DNA of 64,000 bases from Streptomyces caelestis (GTDB lineage: Bacteria; Actinomycetota; Actinomycetes; Streptomycetales; Streptomycetaceae): contig NZ_LGCN01000194.1 in NCBI RefSeq assembly GCF_001279005.1, positions 39,573-103,572 of the forward strand, given 5' to 3'. The notes under the pieces were generated by a model that saw nothing but the letters and a program-made list of their open reading frames with translations, did not search any database and was not told where the DNA came from. Positions within the stretch are counted from its first letter, which is position 1. Each line of letters starts with the position of its first letter. A program made the position numbers and the translations under genes. Positions 1-9,332 of this stretch are shown here, in pieces.

Positions 1-1664
1 GGGGCGGACGGCGAGGGCTGAGCCGCCGACGGCACCGTGGGGCCGACGACGGGCTCGGCCGCCGGGTCGGCCGCCGCCGGGCCCGTCGTGGAGCCGGCCG
101 CCACCGTCGCCTCGCCGGTGGCCACGGGTGCGGGCTTCGGCTCCGGCGGCGGCCCGGACTCCCGGACCGGAGTCCGGGCCGCCGCCGGAACCGGGTTCGA
201 GGTGTGCACCGTCCCGGACCGGCTCTCCGTCGCCTCGTCCTGCTCCTCGGCCGTCTCCCGCGGCCGACGCTCCAGCTGGCTCCGGTACAGCGTCGTGCGC
301 CCCGTGACCGCCGACGCGCACAGGACCGCCAGCATGCCCGGCCCCAGGAGGGAGGCGTCCGCGACCATCTCCGTCGCCATGACCAGCACCCCGAGCGGCG
401 CGTTGGCCACGGGACCCAGGCAGGCCGCCATGCCCACCACCACGTACGGGAGCGGTCCGGCCGACGGCAGGGACAGCGCCTCGCCGAGGCGCCAGGCGAG
501 CGCGCCCGTCCCCGCGCCCACGACCATGCACGGTCCGAAGATGCCGCCGGAGCCGCCGGAACCGACGGTCAGGGCCGTGCCCGCGATCTTCGCGAGCGGG
601 ATGGCGAGCAACAGCACCACGGGGAGCCCGGCGACGAGTTCGCGGTCGGTGAGCGCCTCCATCAGGCCGTAACCCGTCCCGAGGACACCGGGCACCAGCA
701 GCCCGAGGACGCCCACGAACAGGGCGGCGGCCACCGGGGCGGCGATCCGGGCCGGTAAGGACCGGACGCGCTCCTCGGTGCGCAGGTGCACGGCGTAGAA
801 GGCGCCGGTGTAGAGCCGGCCGGCCAGCCCGCACAGCAGCCCGGTCACGGCGATCAGGACGAAGTCGCCGGCCCCGAAGCCCGGTCCGTCCGCCGAGTGC
901 CGCCCGAGGACGGGGGCGAAGCCGTAGCACGCGCCGAAGACCAGCCAGCCCGCGCAGGCGGCCACGAGCGCCTTCGGCAGCACCCGGGCGTCCGTCTCCC
1001 TGCGGTACAGGAGCTCCGCGCCGAGCAGCGCCCCGCCCAGCGGGGCCTGGAAGATCGCGCCGACGCCCGAGGCGAGACCGATCACCAGGGCGGTGCGGGC
1101 CTGTCGCCGGGACATGCCGGTACGGCGGGCGATCACCGAGCCGAATGCCGCCGAAATCTGCGCGGCGGGCCCCTCCGTACCGCCCGAACCGCCGGAACCG
1201 ATGGTCAGTGCCGAGGCGATGAGCTTCACCACGGTCGTCCGGCCGCGCATCCCGCACGGATCGTGGTGTGCGGCGGCGATCGCGGCGTCCGTCCCGTGCC
1301 CGCGCGCCTCGGGGGCCAGCCAGAGGGCCAACGCGGTGGCGACGAGCGCGCCCCCGGCGGCCACCAGCGGGACGGCCCAGGGGCGCTCGGACGGGACCAG
1401 TTCACGGAAGCCGCCCTCGGCGGAGGTCCGGTACGGGCGGAATCCGGCGATGTCCTGGAGGAGTAACTCGGTGCACAGATGCAGGAGTCCGAACAGCGCC
1501 ACCGCGCCCAGTCCCGCCACCGCGCCGATCAGCAGGGCCGGCACGATCCAGCGGGACAGCGGGTCGGCCGATGCCCCCGGCGAGGGGAACAGCCGGGCCG
1601 CGGACCGTGGCAGAGGGCGATCGGCGGTGGAGCGAGGGCCTGTGGTCTTTCGCTTCCAACTCAT
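1..1664 (-). CDS. ClC-type chloride channel/antiporter (C-terminus runs off window)
   Basis: Voltage-gated chloride channel family membrane protein. Read on the minus strand from ATG at 1664, the frame stays open to the window edge, so the C-terminus is missing. It shows the ClC signatures: a GSGGSGGTEGP stretch near residues 156-166, which carries the gating glutamate in the usual GREGP position, and a second GSGGSGGIFGP near residue 365 (the GxFxP chloride-binding motif). Multiple hydrophobic helices lie between residues 40 and 450. After about residue 470 the protein becomes a Pro/Ala/Glu-rich tail, probably cytoplasmic, that continues past base 1. It is transcribed divergently from the RiPP operon and has no evident functional link to it. 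The substitution of GTEGP for GREGP is visible but common among actinobacterial members. The family call is firm; channel versus Cl-/H+ antiporter cannot be decided. Confidence 0.88.
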   Translation of the reverse strand, partial: MSWKRKTTGPRSTADRPLPRSAARLFPSPGASADPLSRWIVPALLIGAVAGLGAVALFGLLHLCTELLLQDIAGFRPYRTSAEGGFRELVPSERPWAVPLVAAGGALVATALALWLAPEARGHGTDAAIAAAHHDPCGMRGRTTVVKLIASALTIGSGGSGGTEGPAAQISAAFGSVIARRTGMSRRQARTALVIGLASGVGAIFQAPLGGALLGAELLYRRETDARVLPKALVAACAGWLVFGACYGFAPVLGRHSADGPGFGAGDFVLIAVTGLLCGLAGRLYTGAFYAVHLRTEERVRSLPARIAAPVAAALFVGVLGLLVPGVLGTGYGLMEALTDRELVAGLPVVLLLAIPLAKIAGTALTVGSGGSGGIFGPCMVVGAGTGALAWRLGEALSLPSAGPLPYVVVGMAACLGPVANAPLGVLVMATEMVADASLLGPGMLAVLCASAVTGRTTLYRSQLERRPRETAEEQDEATESRSGTVHTSNPVPAAARTPVRESGPPPEPKPAPVATGEATVAAGSTTGPAAADPAAEPVVGPTVPSAAQPSPSA

Positions 1665-1917
1665 CGGAGCTCCCTGGTTGTTCGGGCCGCGTCGCACGTA
1701 TTGTGGCCCAGGGGCGGGCGGGCCCGCGCCATCGCCGCGCCGCCTCGATCACGCGCCGCGCCGTCTCGATCACGCCATCGACGAATCGGCCGTCTGTTTG
1801 GCGGGGGCGATGGGTGGCCATGACATGGAGAGGAGCCCGCACGGCTCCGCGCACGACGGAGCGCGGAGACACCGGAGGCGGGCGGGCCGTGGGACACGCG
1901 CGCGACAGGGGGAGTGC

Positions 1918-2211
1918 ATGAGGGCCGGTCCACTCGAGCGAGGTCCGGACGTCGTACCGCCCGCGGGGGCGCCGGAACCGATGGACCGGGCGGACCCGGC
2001 GGACCCGCCGGATCTCCCCGGGGTTCCCCGCCCCCCGGACATCCCGGACATCCCTGATCTCGCGGGGCTTCCGCTGGAGGAGCTCCTCGACGCGCCGAAT
2101 CCGGTGCTCGCCCGCGCCGCCCGGCGTGTCCTCGACCGGCTGACGGCCGAGGAGGCTCCGCTCGCCGCCTACAACTCGTCCGCCGTGCCCATCGACGACC
2201 ACCCGGTGTGA
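1918..2211 (+). CDS. fxsA: FxSxx-COOH-like RiPP precursor peptide
   Basis: 97-residue precursor peptide for the radical SAM enzyme encoded next. The N-terminal half is Pro/Asp-rich with PDL/PDI repeats. A leader helix follows (LPLEELLDAPNPVLARAARR), resembling the conserved leader of FxSxx-COOH precursors. The C-terminal core contains Tyr-Asn-Ser in place of the usual Phe-x-Ser, followed by a ten-residue tail ending IDDHPV. The canonical family ends almost immediately after the Ser, so this core is extended. The ATG at 1918 has a GGGGGAG sequence just upstream with short spacing; an internal ATG at 1981 is a possible later start. The last codon and stop overlap the GTG of the maturase by 4 nt, so the two are translationally coupled. 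Identity rests on context plus leader; the actual cross-link is inferred. Confidence 0.75.
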   Translation: MRAGPLERGPDVVPPAGAPEPMDRADPADPPDLPGVPRPPDIPDIPDLAGLPLEELLDAPNPVLARAARRVLDRLTAEEAPLAAYNSSAVPIDDHPV

Positions 2212-3446
2212 CCGTGCCCGAACGGTCCGGGCCGCCGCTCCCGTTCCGGGAGTTCCTGGTCAAGGTGCACAGCCGCTGCAACCTCGCCTGCCGCTACTGC
2301 TACGTGTACGAGAGCGAGGACCGGGGCTGGCGCACCCAGCCGGTCGCAATGGCCCCCGCGACGGCCGGGCGGCTCGTCCTGCGGATCGCCGAGCACGCCC
2401 GCCGCCACGCCCTCCGTTCCGTCCGGGTGATCCTGCACGGCGGCGAACCCCTGCTCGCGGACGGGGAGTCACTCGCCCGGCTCGTCCGCGGACTGCGGGC
2501 CGCGCTGCCCGCCGGCACCCGTGCCGAGGTGGCCCTCCAGACCAACGGCACCCTCCTCGGCGAGACGGTCCTGAGGCTCTGCCACGCAGAGGACATCCGG
2601 ATCGGAGTCAGCCTGGACGGCCCACCCGCCGTTCACGACCGGTACCGCCGCGATCCGGCCGGCCGCGGCAGCCACGCCCGGGTGGCCGCCGCGCTGGAAC
2701 TCCTCGCCCGCCCCGAGCACCGTCCGCTCTGGAGCGGACTGCTCACCACGGTCGACCCCTCGACCGACCCGCTCGCCACGTACGACCACCTGCTCTCGTA
2801 CGATCCGCCCGCCCTCACCCTCATCCTGCCGCTCGGCAACTGGACCGTCCCCCCGCCCGGCCGCGTCCCGGACCCGGCCCGGACCCCGTACGCCGACTGG
2901 CTCGCCCAGGTCTTCGACCGCTGGTACGGAAGCACGGGCCGGGCGCCGCGCATCACCCTCTTCGAGTCGGTGATCGACCTGCTGCTCGGCGGCGCCTCCG
3001 GCAGCGAGGTGATCGGCGGCGGCCCGAGCCGGCTCGCCGTGATCGACACCGACGGTTCGCTCACGCTCTCCGACCATCTCAAGACCACCTACGACGGGGC
3101 CGACCGGACGGGACTCAGCGTGCACCGTGACCCGTTCGACGCGCTGCTCCGCCACCCGGGCGTCGCGGCCCGTCAGGCCGGCCGGGCGGGGCTCTGCGCC
3201 GACTGCCGGGCCTGCCCGCTGGTCGCCGTGTGCGGTGGCGGCCACTATCCGCACCGCTACCGGGCGGGATCCGGCGGCATGGGTCACGACAACCCGTCCG
3301 TGTACTGCCCCGATCTCGCCCGGTTCATCGGCCATGTGGCACGGACCGTCGCCGCCGACCTCCCGACGACGGCGAAGGCGGTGACGAAGGTGACGGCGGA
3401 GGCGGGGCGGATTCCGGACCGCCGGGGGGCGGAGCACCGCGGATGA
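2208..3446 (+). CDS. fxsB: FxsB-type radical SAM/SPASM cyclophane-forming peptide maturase
   Basis: 412-residue radical SAM enzyme expected to install a three-residue cyclophane cross-link (aromatic side chain to a neighbouring beta-carbon) on the peptide encoded just upstream. The SAM-cluster motif CNLACRYCY supplies Cys24, Cys28 and Cys31. HGGEPLL (the glycine-rich GGE motif) and QTNGTLL follow. A C-terminal SPASM region has the CADCRACPLVAVCGGG cysteine cluster and a last cysteine in NPSVYC, binding auxiliary iron-sulfur clusters. The GTG start overlaps the precursor stop, and the stop overlaps the next ATG (ATGA), giving a tight three-gene operon. In many relatives FxsB is fused to an inactive hydroxylase-like extension; here it is stand-alone and the hydroxylase is a separate intact gene. 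Family call is strong; regiochemistry is inference. Confidence 0.9.
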   Translation: MTVPERSGPPLPFREFLVKVHSRCNLACRYCYVYESEDRGWRTQPVAMAPATAGRLVLRIAEHARRHALRSVRVILHGGEPLLADGESLARLVRGLRAALPAGTRAEVALQTNGTLLGETVLRLCHAEDIRIGVSLDGPPAVHDRYRRDPAGRGSHARVAAALELLARPEHRPLWSGLLTTVDPSTDPLATYDHLLSYDPPALTLILPLGNWTVPPPGRVPDPARTPYADWLAQVFDRWYGSTGRAPRITLFESVIDLLLGGASGSEVIGGGPSRLAVIDTDGSLTLSDHLKTTYDGADRTGLSVHRDPFDALLRHPGVAARQAGRAGLCADCRACPLVAVCGGGHYPHRYRAGSGGMGHDNPSVYCPDLARFIGHVARTVAADLPTTAKAVTKVTAEAGRIPDRRGAEHRG

Positions 3447-4726
3447 GCTCCCGGTCCCTGTCCCCGCGTGCCTCCCGGCAGGATTTCTGGGAGTCCCTGG
3501 CGGCCGGCACCCCTGGTCCGGCGGCCCTCGCCGCTCTGCGCACCGCCCGCCGCAACCGCAACCTCCTGCTGCTCCGCGTCGCCCACCGGTGTCACCGGGC
3601 CGACCCGCACTGGGCGGCGGCCGTGGCCCTGCTCGCGGAGGTCCGACGCGTCCGGCCGGAGGTCTTCGCCGAACTGCTCGGTGACCCGGAGGCCGGCGCC
3701 TGGCTCGCGCGGCACGCCCCTCCCCGTGCCCCCGAGGACGGCGCCGCGGGCGGCACCGAGGGCGAACCCGCTGCCGGACTCGCCCGCCTCGCCGCCGCGG
3801 CGGCCCTCCGCGCCGGGCTCCGCTTCCGGATCCGGGTGCCGGTCGCGGACGGTACGGCGCTCGTTCTGCCCGGGCTCGGCGCCGTCCTCTTCCCGGCTCC
3901 GGGCCCCGGCGCCGCCACCGTCCTGTGCGACGGGAGCGGCGCCGCGGCCCTACGGGACGGGGAGCGGCCGGTACCGATCCACGGTGCTCCGGCGGCCGGG
4001 CCCGACGGCGCCGGGGGCTGGTTCCCCGTGCCGCGGCTGCGCCTCGGCGGCGGGGCCGCCGTACGGCTCGACACCCTCGACCCGCTGCGGCTCGGCGGCC
4101 CCGCGCCCCTGCCGCCCCGCCCCCTGTCGCCCGCCGAGCACACGGGCTGGGCCCGCCGGCTCGACGGCACGTGGCGCTTGCTGACGGAACGCCACCCCGA
4201 GCGGGCGGGGACGGTCGCGAAGGTGCTGCGCGTGCTCGTGCCGCTCACGGAGGAGGACGGAACCGGCTGGCGCAGCGCCTCGTTCGGCGACGCGACCGGA
4301 CTGGCCGCGCTCTCCCCGGTCGACGACCCGGCCGAACTCGCCGCGGACCTCGTCCACGAGACCCAGCACTCGCTGCTCTACGCCGCCATGGACCTCGTCG
4401 AACTGCTCGACTCCCCGCCCGGGGCCCGGGCCGCCGTCCCCTGGAGCGATCGGCCCCGCCCACCCGCCGCGCTGCTGCAGGGCAGCTCCGCCTTCCTCGT
4501 CACGGCCGGCTTCTGGCACACCGAACTGCGGCTCGGCAACCCCGCCGCCCGGCGGCCGTACGAGCACGGCCGGCGCACCGCCGCGACCGCCCTCGCCACC
4601 CTCACCGCCCACGACGACTGGACGACGGAGGAGGGCCGGCGGCTGCTCGGCGCCCTGCGCACCGTCCTCGCCTCGTGGGAGGAGCGGGACCGCCGGGAGG
4701 AGCGGGACCGCCGCCCGCTCCCGTGA
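3443..4726 (+). CDS. HExxH-motif peptide modification protein (aKG-HExxH-type peptide beta-hydroxylase family)
   Basis: 427-residue protein with an intact HETQH metal-binding motif (His305-Glu306, His309) followed by SLLYAAMDLVELL, the hallmark of HExxH proteins that accompany FxsB-type maturases. Known members are iron/2-oxoglutarate-dependent peptide beta-hydroxylases rather than proteases, so the likely role is hydroxylation of a residue in the modified core, perhaps near the His/Asp-rich tail. The N-terminal third is Arg/Ala-rich and helical (RRNRNLLLLRVAHRC), and the middle is beta-rich. The end is charged (repeats of EERDRR). The ATG overlaps the fxsB stop by 4 nt. No signal peptide is present, so it acts in the cytosol. 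It is the last gene of the RiPP operon and faces the stop codon of the TPR protein 52 bp away. Confidence 0.8.
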   Translation: MSSRSLSPRASRQDFWESLAAGTPGPAALAALRTARRNRNLLLLRVAHRCHRADPHWAAAVALLAEVRRVRPEVFAELLGDPEAGAWLARHAPPRAPEDGAAGGTEGEPAAGLARLAAAAALRAGLRFRIRVPVADGTALVLPGLGAVLFPAPGPGAATVLCDGSGAAALRDGERPVPIHGAPAAGPDGAGGWFPVPRLRLGGGAAVRLDTLDPLRLGGPAPLPPRPLSPAEHTGWARRLDGTWRLLTERHPERAGTVAKVLRVLVPLTEEDGTGWRSASFGDATGLAALSPVDDPAELAADLVHETQHSLLYAAMDLVELLDSPPGARAAVPWSDRPRPPAALLQGSSAFLVTAGFWHTELRLGNPAARRPYEHGRRTAATALATLTAHDDWTTEEGRRLLGALRTVLASWEERDRREERDRRPLP

Positions 4727-4778
4727 GGCCGCCGCCCGGCCCAGGGGCGCGGGCGACGGCCCCACGGATGCCGGAGCG

Positions 4779-7700
4779 TCACAGCGGGGGCGGCTCGATG
4801 TCGCACTCCGCGCGTCGTCCGGCCTCCGCCGACAGCGTCTCCCAGTGGTCGCCCCCCAGGGTTTCCCGGTAGCGGCGCACCACCGAGGCCAGCAGCTCCG
4901 CGCCCCGCTCCTCCTCCCCGCAGGACACGAGGTCGAGCGACACGTTGCGCAGGGCGGCCAGGGTCGCCGGATGCCGGTCCCCGTAGCGCTCCTCCAGGGT
5001 CCGGGCGCACCGCTCGCCCAGGTCCCGCGCCGCCTCGTGCTCGCCCGTCTTGGCCAGTCCCGTCGCCAGGTTGACGTGCGCGAGCAGCGACCACGGATGC
5101 GTCTCGTGCAACACCCGTTCGAGGCCGGGCGCGGTCTCCTGGTCGAGCCGGAACGCCTGCGGGAACTTGCCCACCGCGCGCAGCGCGGCCCCGTGGTTGA
5201 CGGCCGCCACGTGCGTCAGCGGGTGCTCGGCGCCGAGCACCGTCCGATACCGCTCCAGGGCCTGCGCGCCCTGCCGCTCGGCGGCCTCCGCGTCGCCCGT
5301 CAGCCGCAGGTCGTTGGCGAGGTTGGCGAACGCGGCGAGCGTGTCGATGTGCATCGGCCCGAGGATCGCCAGGTACAGGTCGAGCACCTCCTCGGCCAGC
5401 GTCCGCGCCAGGTCGAACCGACCGGCCTTGCGGCAGGTCACCGACATGTTCTTGATCGCCCGCAGGGTGTGCGGATGCCGGTCGCCGTACTGCGTGCGGT
5501 ACTGCGCGAGCGTCTGCTCCTGGAGTTCCAGAGCCGCCGCGTACTCGCCGCACTCGCGCATGTCGCGGGCCACGTTGTTGACGGAGAAGAGGGTGGAGAG
5601 CGCGGTGGCGCCGAGGACCGTGCGGAGGTCGTGGTGGACGCGCCGGTCGAGGTCCAGGGCCTCCCCGTAACGCCCGTTGACGCGCAGGCTCACCCCGTAG
5701 TTGTGCCCGGCCCGCAGGGTGAACGGGTCCTCCGCCCCGTAGACGTTCACGCTGCGCCGGTACGCGTCCTCGTCCAGCTCCAGGGCGTCCGCGAACCGGC
5801 CCGCCGTCCGCAGGTCGGCGGCGAGTACTCCGGCGGCCGTGAGCGTGTACTCGTGGTCGTCGCCCACCGTCTCCCGAAGCCGGCGCAGCACCTCCTCGCT
5901 CAGCGGCCGCGAGAGGGCGAACTCGGCCAGCTGCCAGTGCGCGCTCGCCCAGTGCCGCATCGCCCACAGGGTCTGGAGGTCGTCCGCGCCCAGGAACGAC
6001 TGCCAGTCCGTGCTGATCCGCTCGCCGAGCTGCGCCGCTCCCCGCAGCACGCCCCGCGCCAGCAGGTAGGAGATCATGTTGATCGCGGTGTCCCGGATGT
6101 GCCGGTCCTCGCAGCGGGGCAGTTTCGTCGGCTCCAGGTGCGGAAGGATGTCGGCGTAGTTCTGCCAGTGCTCGGGCCGCTGGGTGTCGCCCGGGTCGTG
6201 CGCGGCGATGACCTGGTGCACCAGGTGCCGCGTCTCGCTCTGCTCCTGGGCGGACAGTTCGTCCTGGAGGACCGCTCGCACCAGTCGGTGCATCTGCACC
6301 GTCCCGGCCACGTTGTCGACGGTGAGCAGCGAGAACTGGTTGATCGCCCGGATGGCGCGGCCCCGGGACAGGGGGTCGCGGGCGAGCCGCATGAGCGTCG
6401 GGGGCAACGGCAGCATCCTGGCGTCGTGCAGGAAGTCCAGCGCCACCGGCTCGGACCCGAAGAAGGCCAGCAGCCGCAGGAGTTCGAGCGCGCCCGGCGT
6501 CTGCGCGGCCAGCGTCTCCATGGAGGCCCGCCACACCACGGCCACCGGCAGGGTGATCGAGTCGACCCCCTCGGCCAGCACCTCGGCCCGGCGCCGCTCG
6601 ATCATCGTCAGGAAGTCCGGTACCGCGATGCCGGTCTGCCGCTGCAGCGCCGCGCACTGCTCCAGGGCGAGCGGCAGATCGCCGAGGAGTTCGGCCAGCT
6701 GGTCCGCCTGCTCCGGACCGGCCCAGGGGGCGCGCGCCCGCAGGAAGTCCAGGCTCTCGGCGCGGGTGAACACGTCCACCTTGGTCGTGAGCACCCGGTC
6801 CGACCAGCCGGCGTGGCGCGAGGTGATGAGGATGCGTCCGGCCCCCTCGGAGTCGCCGATCAGCGACGGCAGGTAGGGGATGACCTCGTTGGGCTGCCCC
6901 GCGTTGTCGAACACCAGCAGCCAGCGGCTGTGCGGCGTGCCCGAGGCCAGCGCTGCCAGCACACGCGCCACCGTGTCGCTCTGCGGGTCCGGCACCAGGC
7001 CGAGTTCCGGTGCCAGCATGGTCAGCTGGGCGCGGATCACCGCGGGCTGCTCGGCGTCGATCCACCACACCCGGTCGTACTCGTGCCGGTGCAGCTGGAC
7101 GTACTTCAGGGCGAGCTGCGTCTTGCCGACCCCCCCGAGGCCGTGCAGTGCGTGCGGCAGGACGGCGGCCCGTGTACTCACTCCCAACTTCCGGTGCAGC
7201 TCTGCCAGTTCACTCTCGCGCCCGGCGAAGTGCGGATTGGGCAGGGGGACGGAACGGGGTGAGCGGGACTGGCCGGAAGGGGCCGGCCCCTTGGGGCCGG
7301 CGTCGCCGGGGCCGGAGGGCGTGACACCCGGTGCGGTGCCTCCCGCCGCTGGAGGTTCCATGGTGGTGGTGTCCTTTGCGTTCGGGGGCGTTGTGCCGTT
7401 GTCCTGAGGGGAGCCGGGGTCGGTTCCGGTTCCTGCCCCGCTTCCGGGGGGAGCGCCGTCTCCTTCTCCACCCGTCCCGCCGTCCGCGGGCCCGCCGGTC
7501 CGCGAGGCGACGGCCGCCGGAGCTCCCCCCGCCGGGGCCGGTGCCGGGTCCTCCTCCGCCGTCACCTCTTCCCCGGTGGTGACCGGACCGAACGGAGTCG
7601 CCCCCCGGACCGGGTCCCAAACCGCACCATAGGGTGGACCGAGCGCCCTGAGCGCGGGTCCCGCGGCGTCGAGGAGCTCGCGGTCCATATCGGTGAGGGT

Positions 7701-9332
7701 GTCCGCGTCGGGCTTCTCCCGGCTGCCGATCACGGTGCGCAACAGGTCCGGCCGGGCCCCGACCGCACGTCCGGCCAGCGCGGAGGTCTCCTGGAGCGCG
7801 CGCAGCAGCTCGGTGCGGCCCAGCCCGCGCAGCAGCCGGGAACGCACCCCGTCCAGGAACTCGAACATGTGCTCCTCGCCGGTCCGCCCCAGGGCGGCCG
7901 TGGTGCGCAACGTGAGCAGTCCGCCCAGCAGGATCTCCGCGAACGGCAGCGGTCCGCCGGCCGCCACCGGACCCCGCCGCACCGCCTCCACCGCCTCGGG
8001 CCGCAGCGGCACCATCGCGAGCCGGGCCGCCAGCCGCCGCGCGGCCGGGGAGGCGTGCTGCAGGAACCGCCGCACCGCCAGGTCCGGCGGCACCGGACTG
8101 CGCCGCTCCTCCCAGGTGAACGGAGGCAGACAGTGCGGCGTGAGCCCTTGCTCGTCCACCAGCAGCGAGGTCGTCTCGGCCCACGGCAGAGCGCCCCCGG
8201 TCACCATCCGGGCCCAGCCCGCGAACCAGCCGGGTTCCAGTTCCAGCACGGGTACGGGGACGGGCAGCGGATCGGCCGGGCCGCTGTCGCGGGGGCGCTC
8301 CCACCGGCCGTACCGCAGCAGTTCGAGATGGGAGTTGGGGAGTCCCGGCGCGGAGGCCCGCACCCGCAGGTCCATCGGCACGCCGTCGCAGAGGTCCCAC
8401 AGATGGGTCGGAAGCGGCTGCAGCACCGCGACGGGCGCGCGTCTGCCCCAGGTGTGCAGCAGCCGGGGCGCGGCCCCGCCCGCCCAGGCGTCGCCCACGC
8501 AGTCGCTCATCACCAGGACGATCCGGCGCCCGTCCGGATGGAACAGTTCGGCGGGGCTGTGCCGAAGCCCCCCGTCGGCCGAGCGCAGCACCGCGTGCTT
8601 GCCGTCCCGGGTGTCCAGCGACCAGAGTCGTACGTCGGCGAACGCGCCCTGTCTGCGCAGCAGTTCGGCGAACGCGTGGGCCACCGGCTGCCATACCGTC
8701 ATGGACACGCTGCGCTCCACGACGAGGGCCACTTCGAACCAGCGGTCGGGTGGCCGGGTGAGCACCGGGTGCCATTGGCCGGTCTCGGCCGCCCGTACCG
8801 CGGTCGCCTCCTCGTCCAGCACCCGTCGTCGGGCGCCGCCCGGCAGCCGGCGATTGAGCGGCCGCAGGGCCCGGGCCAGGCCCCGGGCGTCGCGGAGCGC
8901 GCCGGGTAACTCCTCACCGGTGACGGACCCCCGGCCGGTGGAGAGCGTGTGGGAGATCCGGGGGAGGGCGGGCAGCGGGCCGTCGGGGACGGCCGGGCCG
9001 GTGGCGCCGGCGCCCGGGGGACCGTGCGCCGTCGCCGTCGCCGTTCCGCCCCCGGGGCCCGTCCCGGGGTCCGTTCCCGTTCCCGCGCCGCCGTCCGCCG
9101 CTTCGGACGTGTCCTCCGGCGTGGGAGGGACATCGGAAGGACTGCCGGGGACCGCGCCGGTCTCGTGGCCGTCGGCGCCCCGGTCGCCCGTGTCCCGGTC
9201 GTCCGTGTCCCGGTCGTCCGCGGCCCGGGCGGGGCCCGGCGGCCCCTCCCGCTGCCCGATCACCTCCGCGAGCCAGATCGCCTCCGCCCATTCCCGGGCC
9301 GTGGGCCCTGCGGAGCCCTCGGGTCCGGTCAT
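4779..9332 (-). CDS. fxsT: FxSxx-COOH system TPR protein: vWA-like (SAV_2336) + NB-ARC STAND ATPase + tetratricopeptide repeats
   Basis: 1517-residue multidomain signalling protein. Residues 1-30 form a short helix; 35-125 are low complexity with Asp/Arg/Thr repeats. At about 120-370 lies a SAV_2336-type vWA-like domain in which the MIDAS begins ERSVS rather than DxSxS. A second disordered linker follows (590-700). An NB-ARC ATPase spans about 715-1010 with Walker A GLGGVGKT near residue 736 and a LLVFDN Walker B. A winged-helix region follows, and from about 1130 to the end there are TPR/Kinesin-light-chain-type repeats (units such as HTLRAIKNM, PATLAALRN). STAND proteins of this type sense a ligand on the TPRs and oligomerise. 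The ATG overlaps the MoxR stop, so it is last in the four-gene minus-strand operon. It converges on the RiPP operon, and this protein type is named for its linkage to FxSxx peptides. Very confident on architecture; the ligand is unknown. Confidence 0.88.
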   Translation of the reverse strand: MTGPEGSAGPTAREWAEAIWLAEVIGQREGPPGPARAADDRDTDDRDTGDRGADGHETGAVPGSPSDVPPTPEDTSEAADGGAGTGTDPGTGPGGGTATATAHGPPGAGATGPAVPDGPLPALPRISHTLSTGRGSVTGEELPGALRDARGLARALRPLNRRLPGGARRRVLDEEATAVRAAETGQWHPVLTRPPDRWFEVALVVERSVSMTVWQPVAHAFAELLRRQGAFADVRLWSLDTRDGKHAVLRSADGGLRHSPAELFHPDGRRIVLVMSDCVGDAWAGGAAPRLLHTWGRRAPVAVLQPLPTHLWDLCDGVPMDLRVRASAPGLPNSHLELLRYGRWERPRDSGPADPLPVPVPVLELEPGWFAGWARMVTGGALPWAETTSLLVDEQGLTPHCLPPFTWEERRSPVPPDLAVRRFLQHASPAARRLAARLAMVPLRPEAVEAVRRGPVAAGGPLPFAEILLGGLLTLRTTAALGRTGEEHMFEFLDGVRSRLLRGLGRTELLRALQETSALAGRAVGARPDLLRTVIGSREKPDADTLTDMDRELLDAAGPALRALGPPYGAVWDPVRGATPFGPVTTGEEVTAEEDPAPAPAGGAPAAVASRTGGPADGGTGGEGDGAPPGSGAGTGTDPGSPQDNGTTPPNAKDTTTMEPPAAGGTAPGVTPSGPGDAGPKGPAPSGQSRSPRSVPLPNPHFAGRESELAELHRKLGVSTRAAVLPHALHGLGGVGKTQLALKYVQLHRHEYDRVWWIDAEQPAVIRAQLTMLAPELGLVPDPQSDTVARVLAALASGTPHSRWLLVFDNAGQPNEVIPYLPSLIGDSEGAGRILITSRHAGWSDRVLTTKVDVFTRAESLDFLRARAPWAGPEQADQLAELLGDLPLALEQCAALQRQTGIAVPDFLTMIERRRAEVLAEGVDSITLPVAVVWRASMETLAAQTPGALELLRLLAFFGSEPVALDFLHDARMLPLPPTLMRLARDPLSRGRAIRAINQFSLLTVDNVAGTVQMHRLVRAVLQDELSAQEQSETRHLVHQVIAAHDPGDTQRPEHWQNYADILPHLEPTKLPRCEDRHIRDTAINMISYLLARGVLRGAAQLGERISTDWQSFLGADDLQTLWAMRHWASAHWQLAEFALSRPLSEEVLRRLRETVGDDHEYTLTAAGVLAADLRTAGRFADALELDEDAYRRSVNVYGAEDPFTLRAGHNYGVSLRVNGRYGEALDLDRRVHHDLRTVLGATALSTLFSVNNVARDMRECGEYAAALELQEQTLAQYRTQYGDRHPHTLRAIKNMSVTCRKAGRFDLARTLAEEVLDLYLAILGPMHIDTLAAFANLANDLRLTGDAEAAERQGAQALERYRTVLGAEHPLTHVAAVNHGAALRAVGKFPQAFRLDQETAPGLERVLHETHPWSLLAHVNLATGLAKTGEHEAARDLGERCARTLEERYGDRHPATLAALRNVSLDLVSCGEEERGAELLASVVRRYRETLGGDHWETLSAEAGRRAECDIEPPPL

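Noticed and set aside
1402-2281. Minus-strand frames overlapping the RiPP precursor
   Set aside because: They are reverse images of the precursor/maturase junction. The plus-strand frame has coupled overlaps and the leader motif.
4378-7262. Long frames on both strands overlapping the giant TPR protein
   Set aside because: These are codon-shifted images of a real 1517-residue gene whose frame shows recognisable NB-ARC and TPR motifs.
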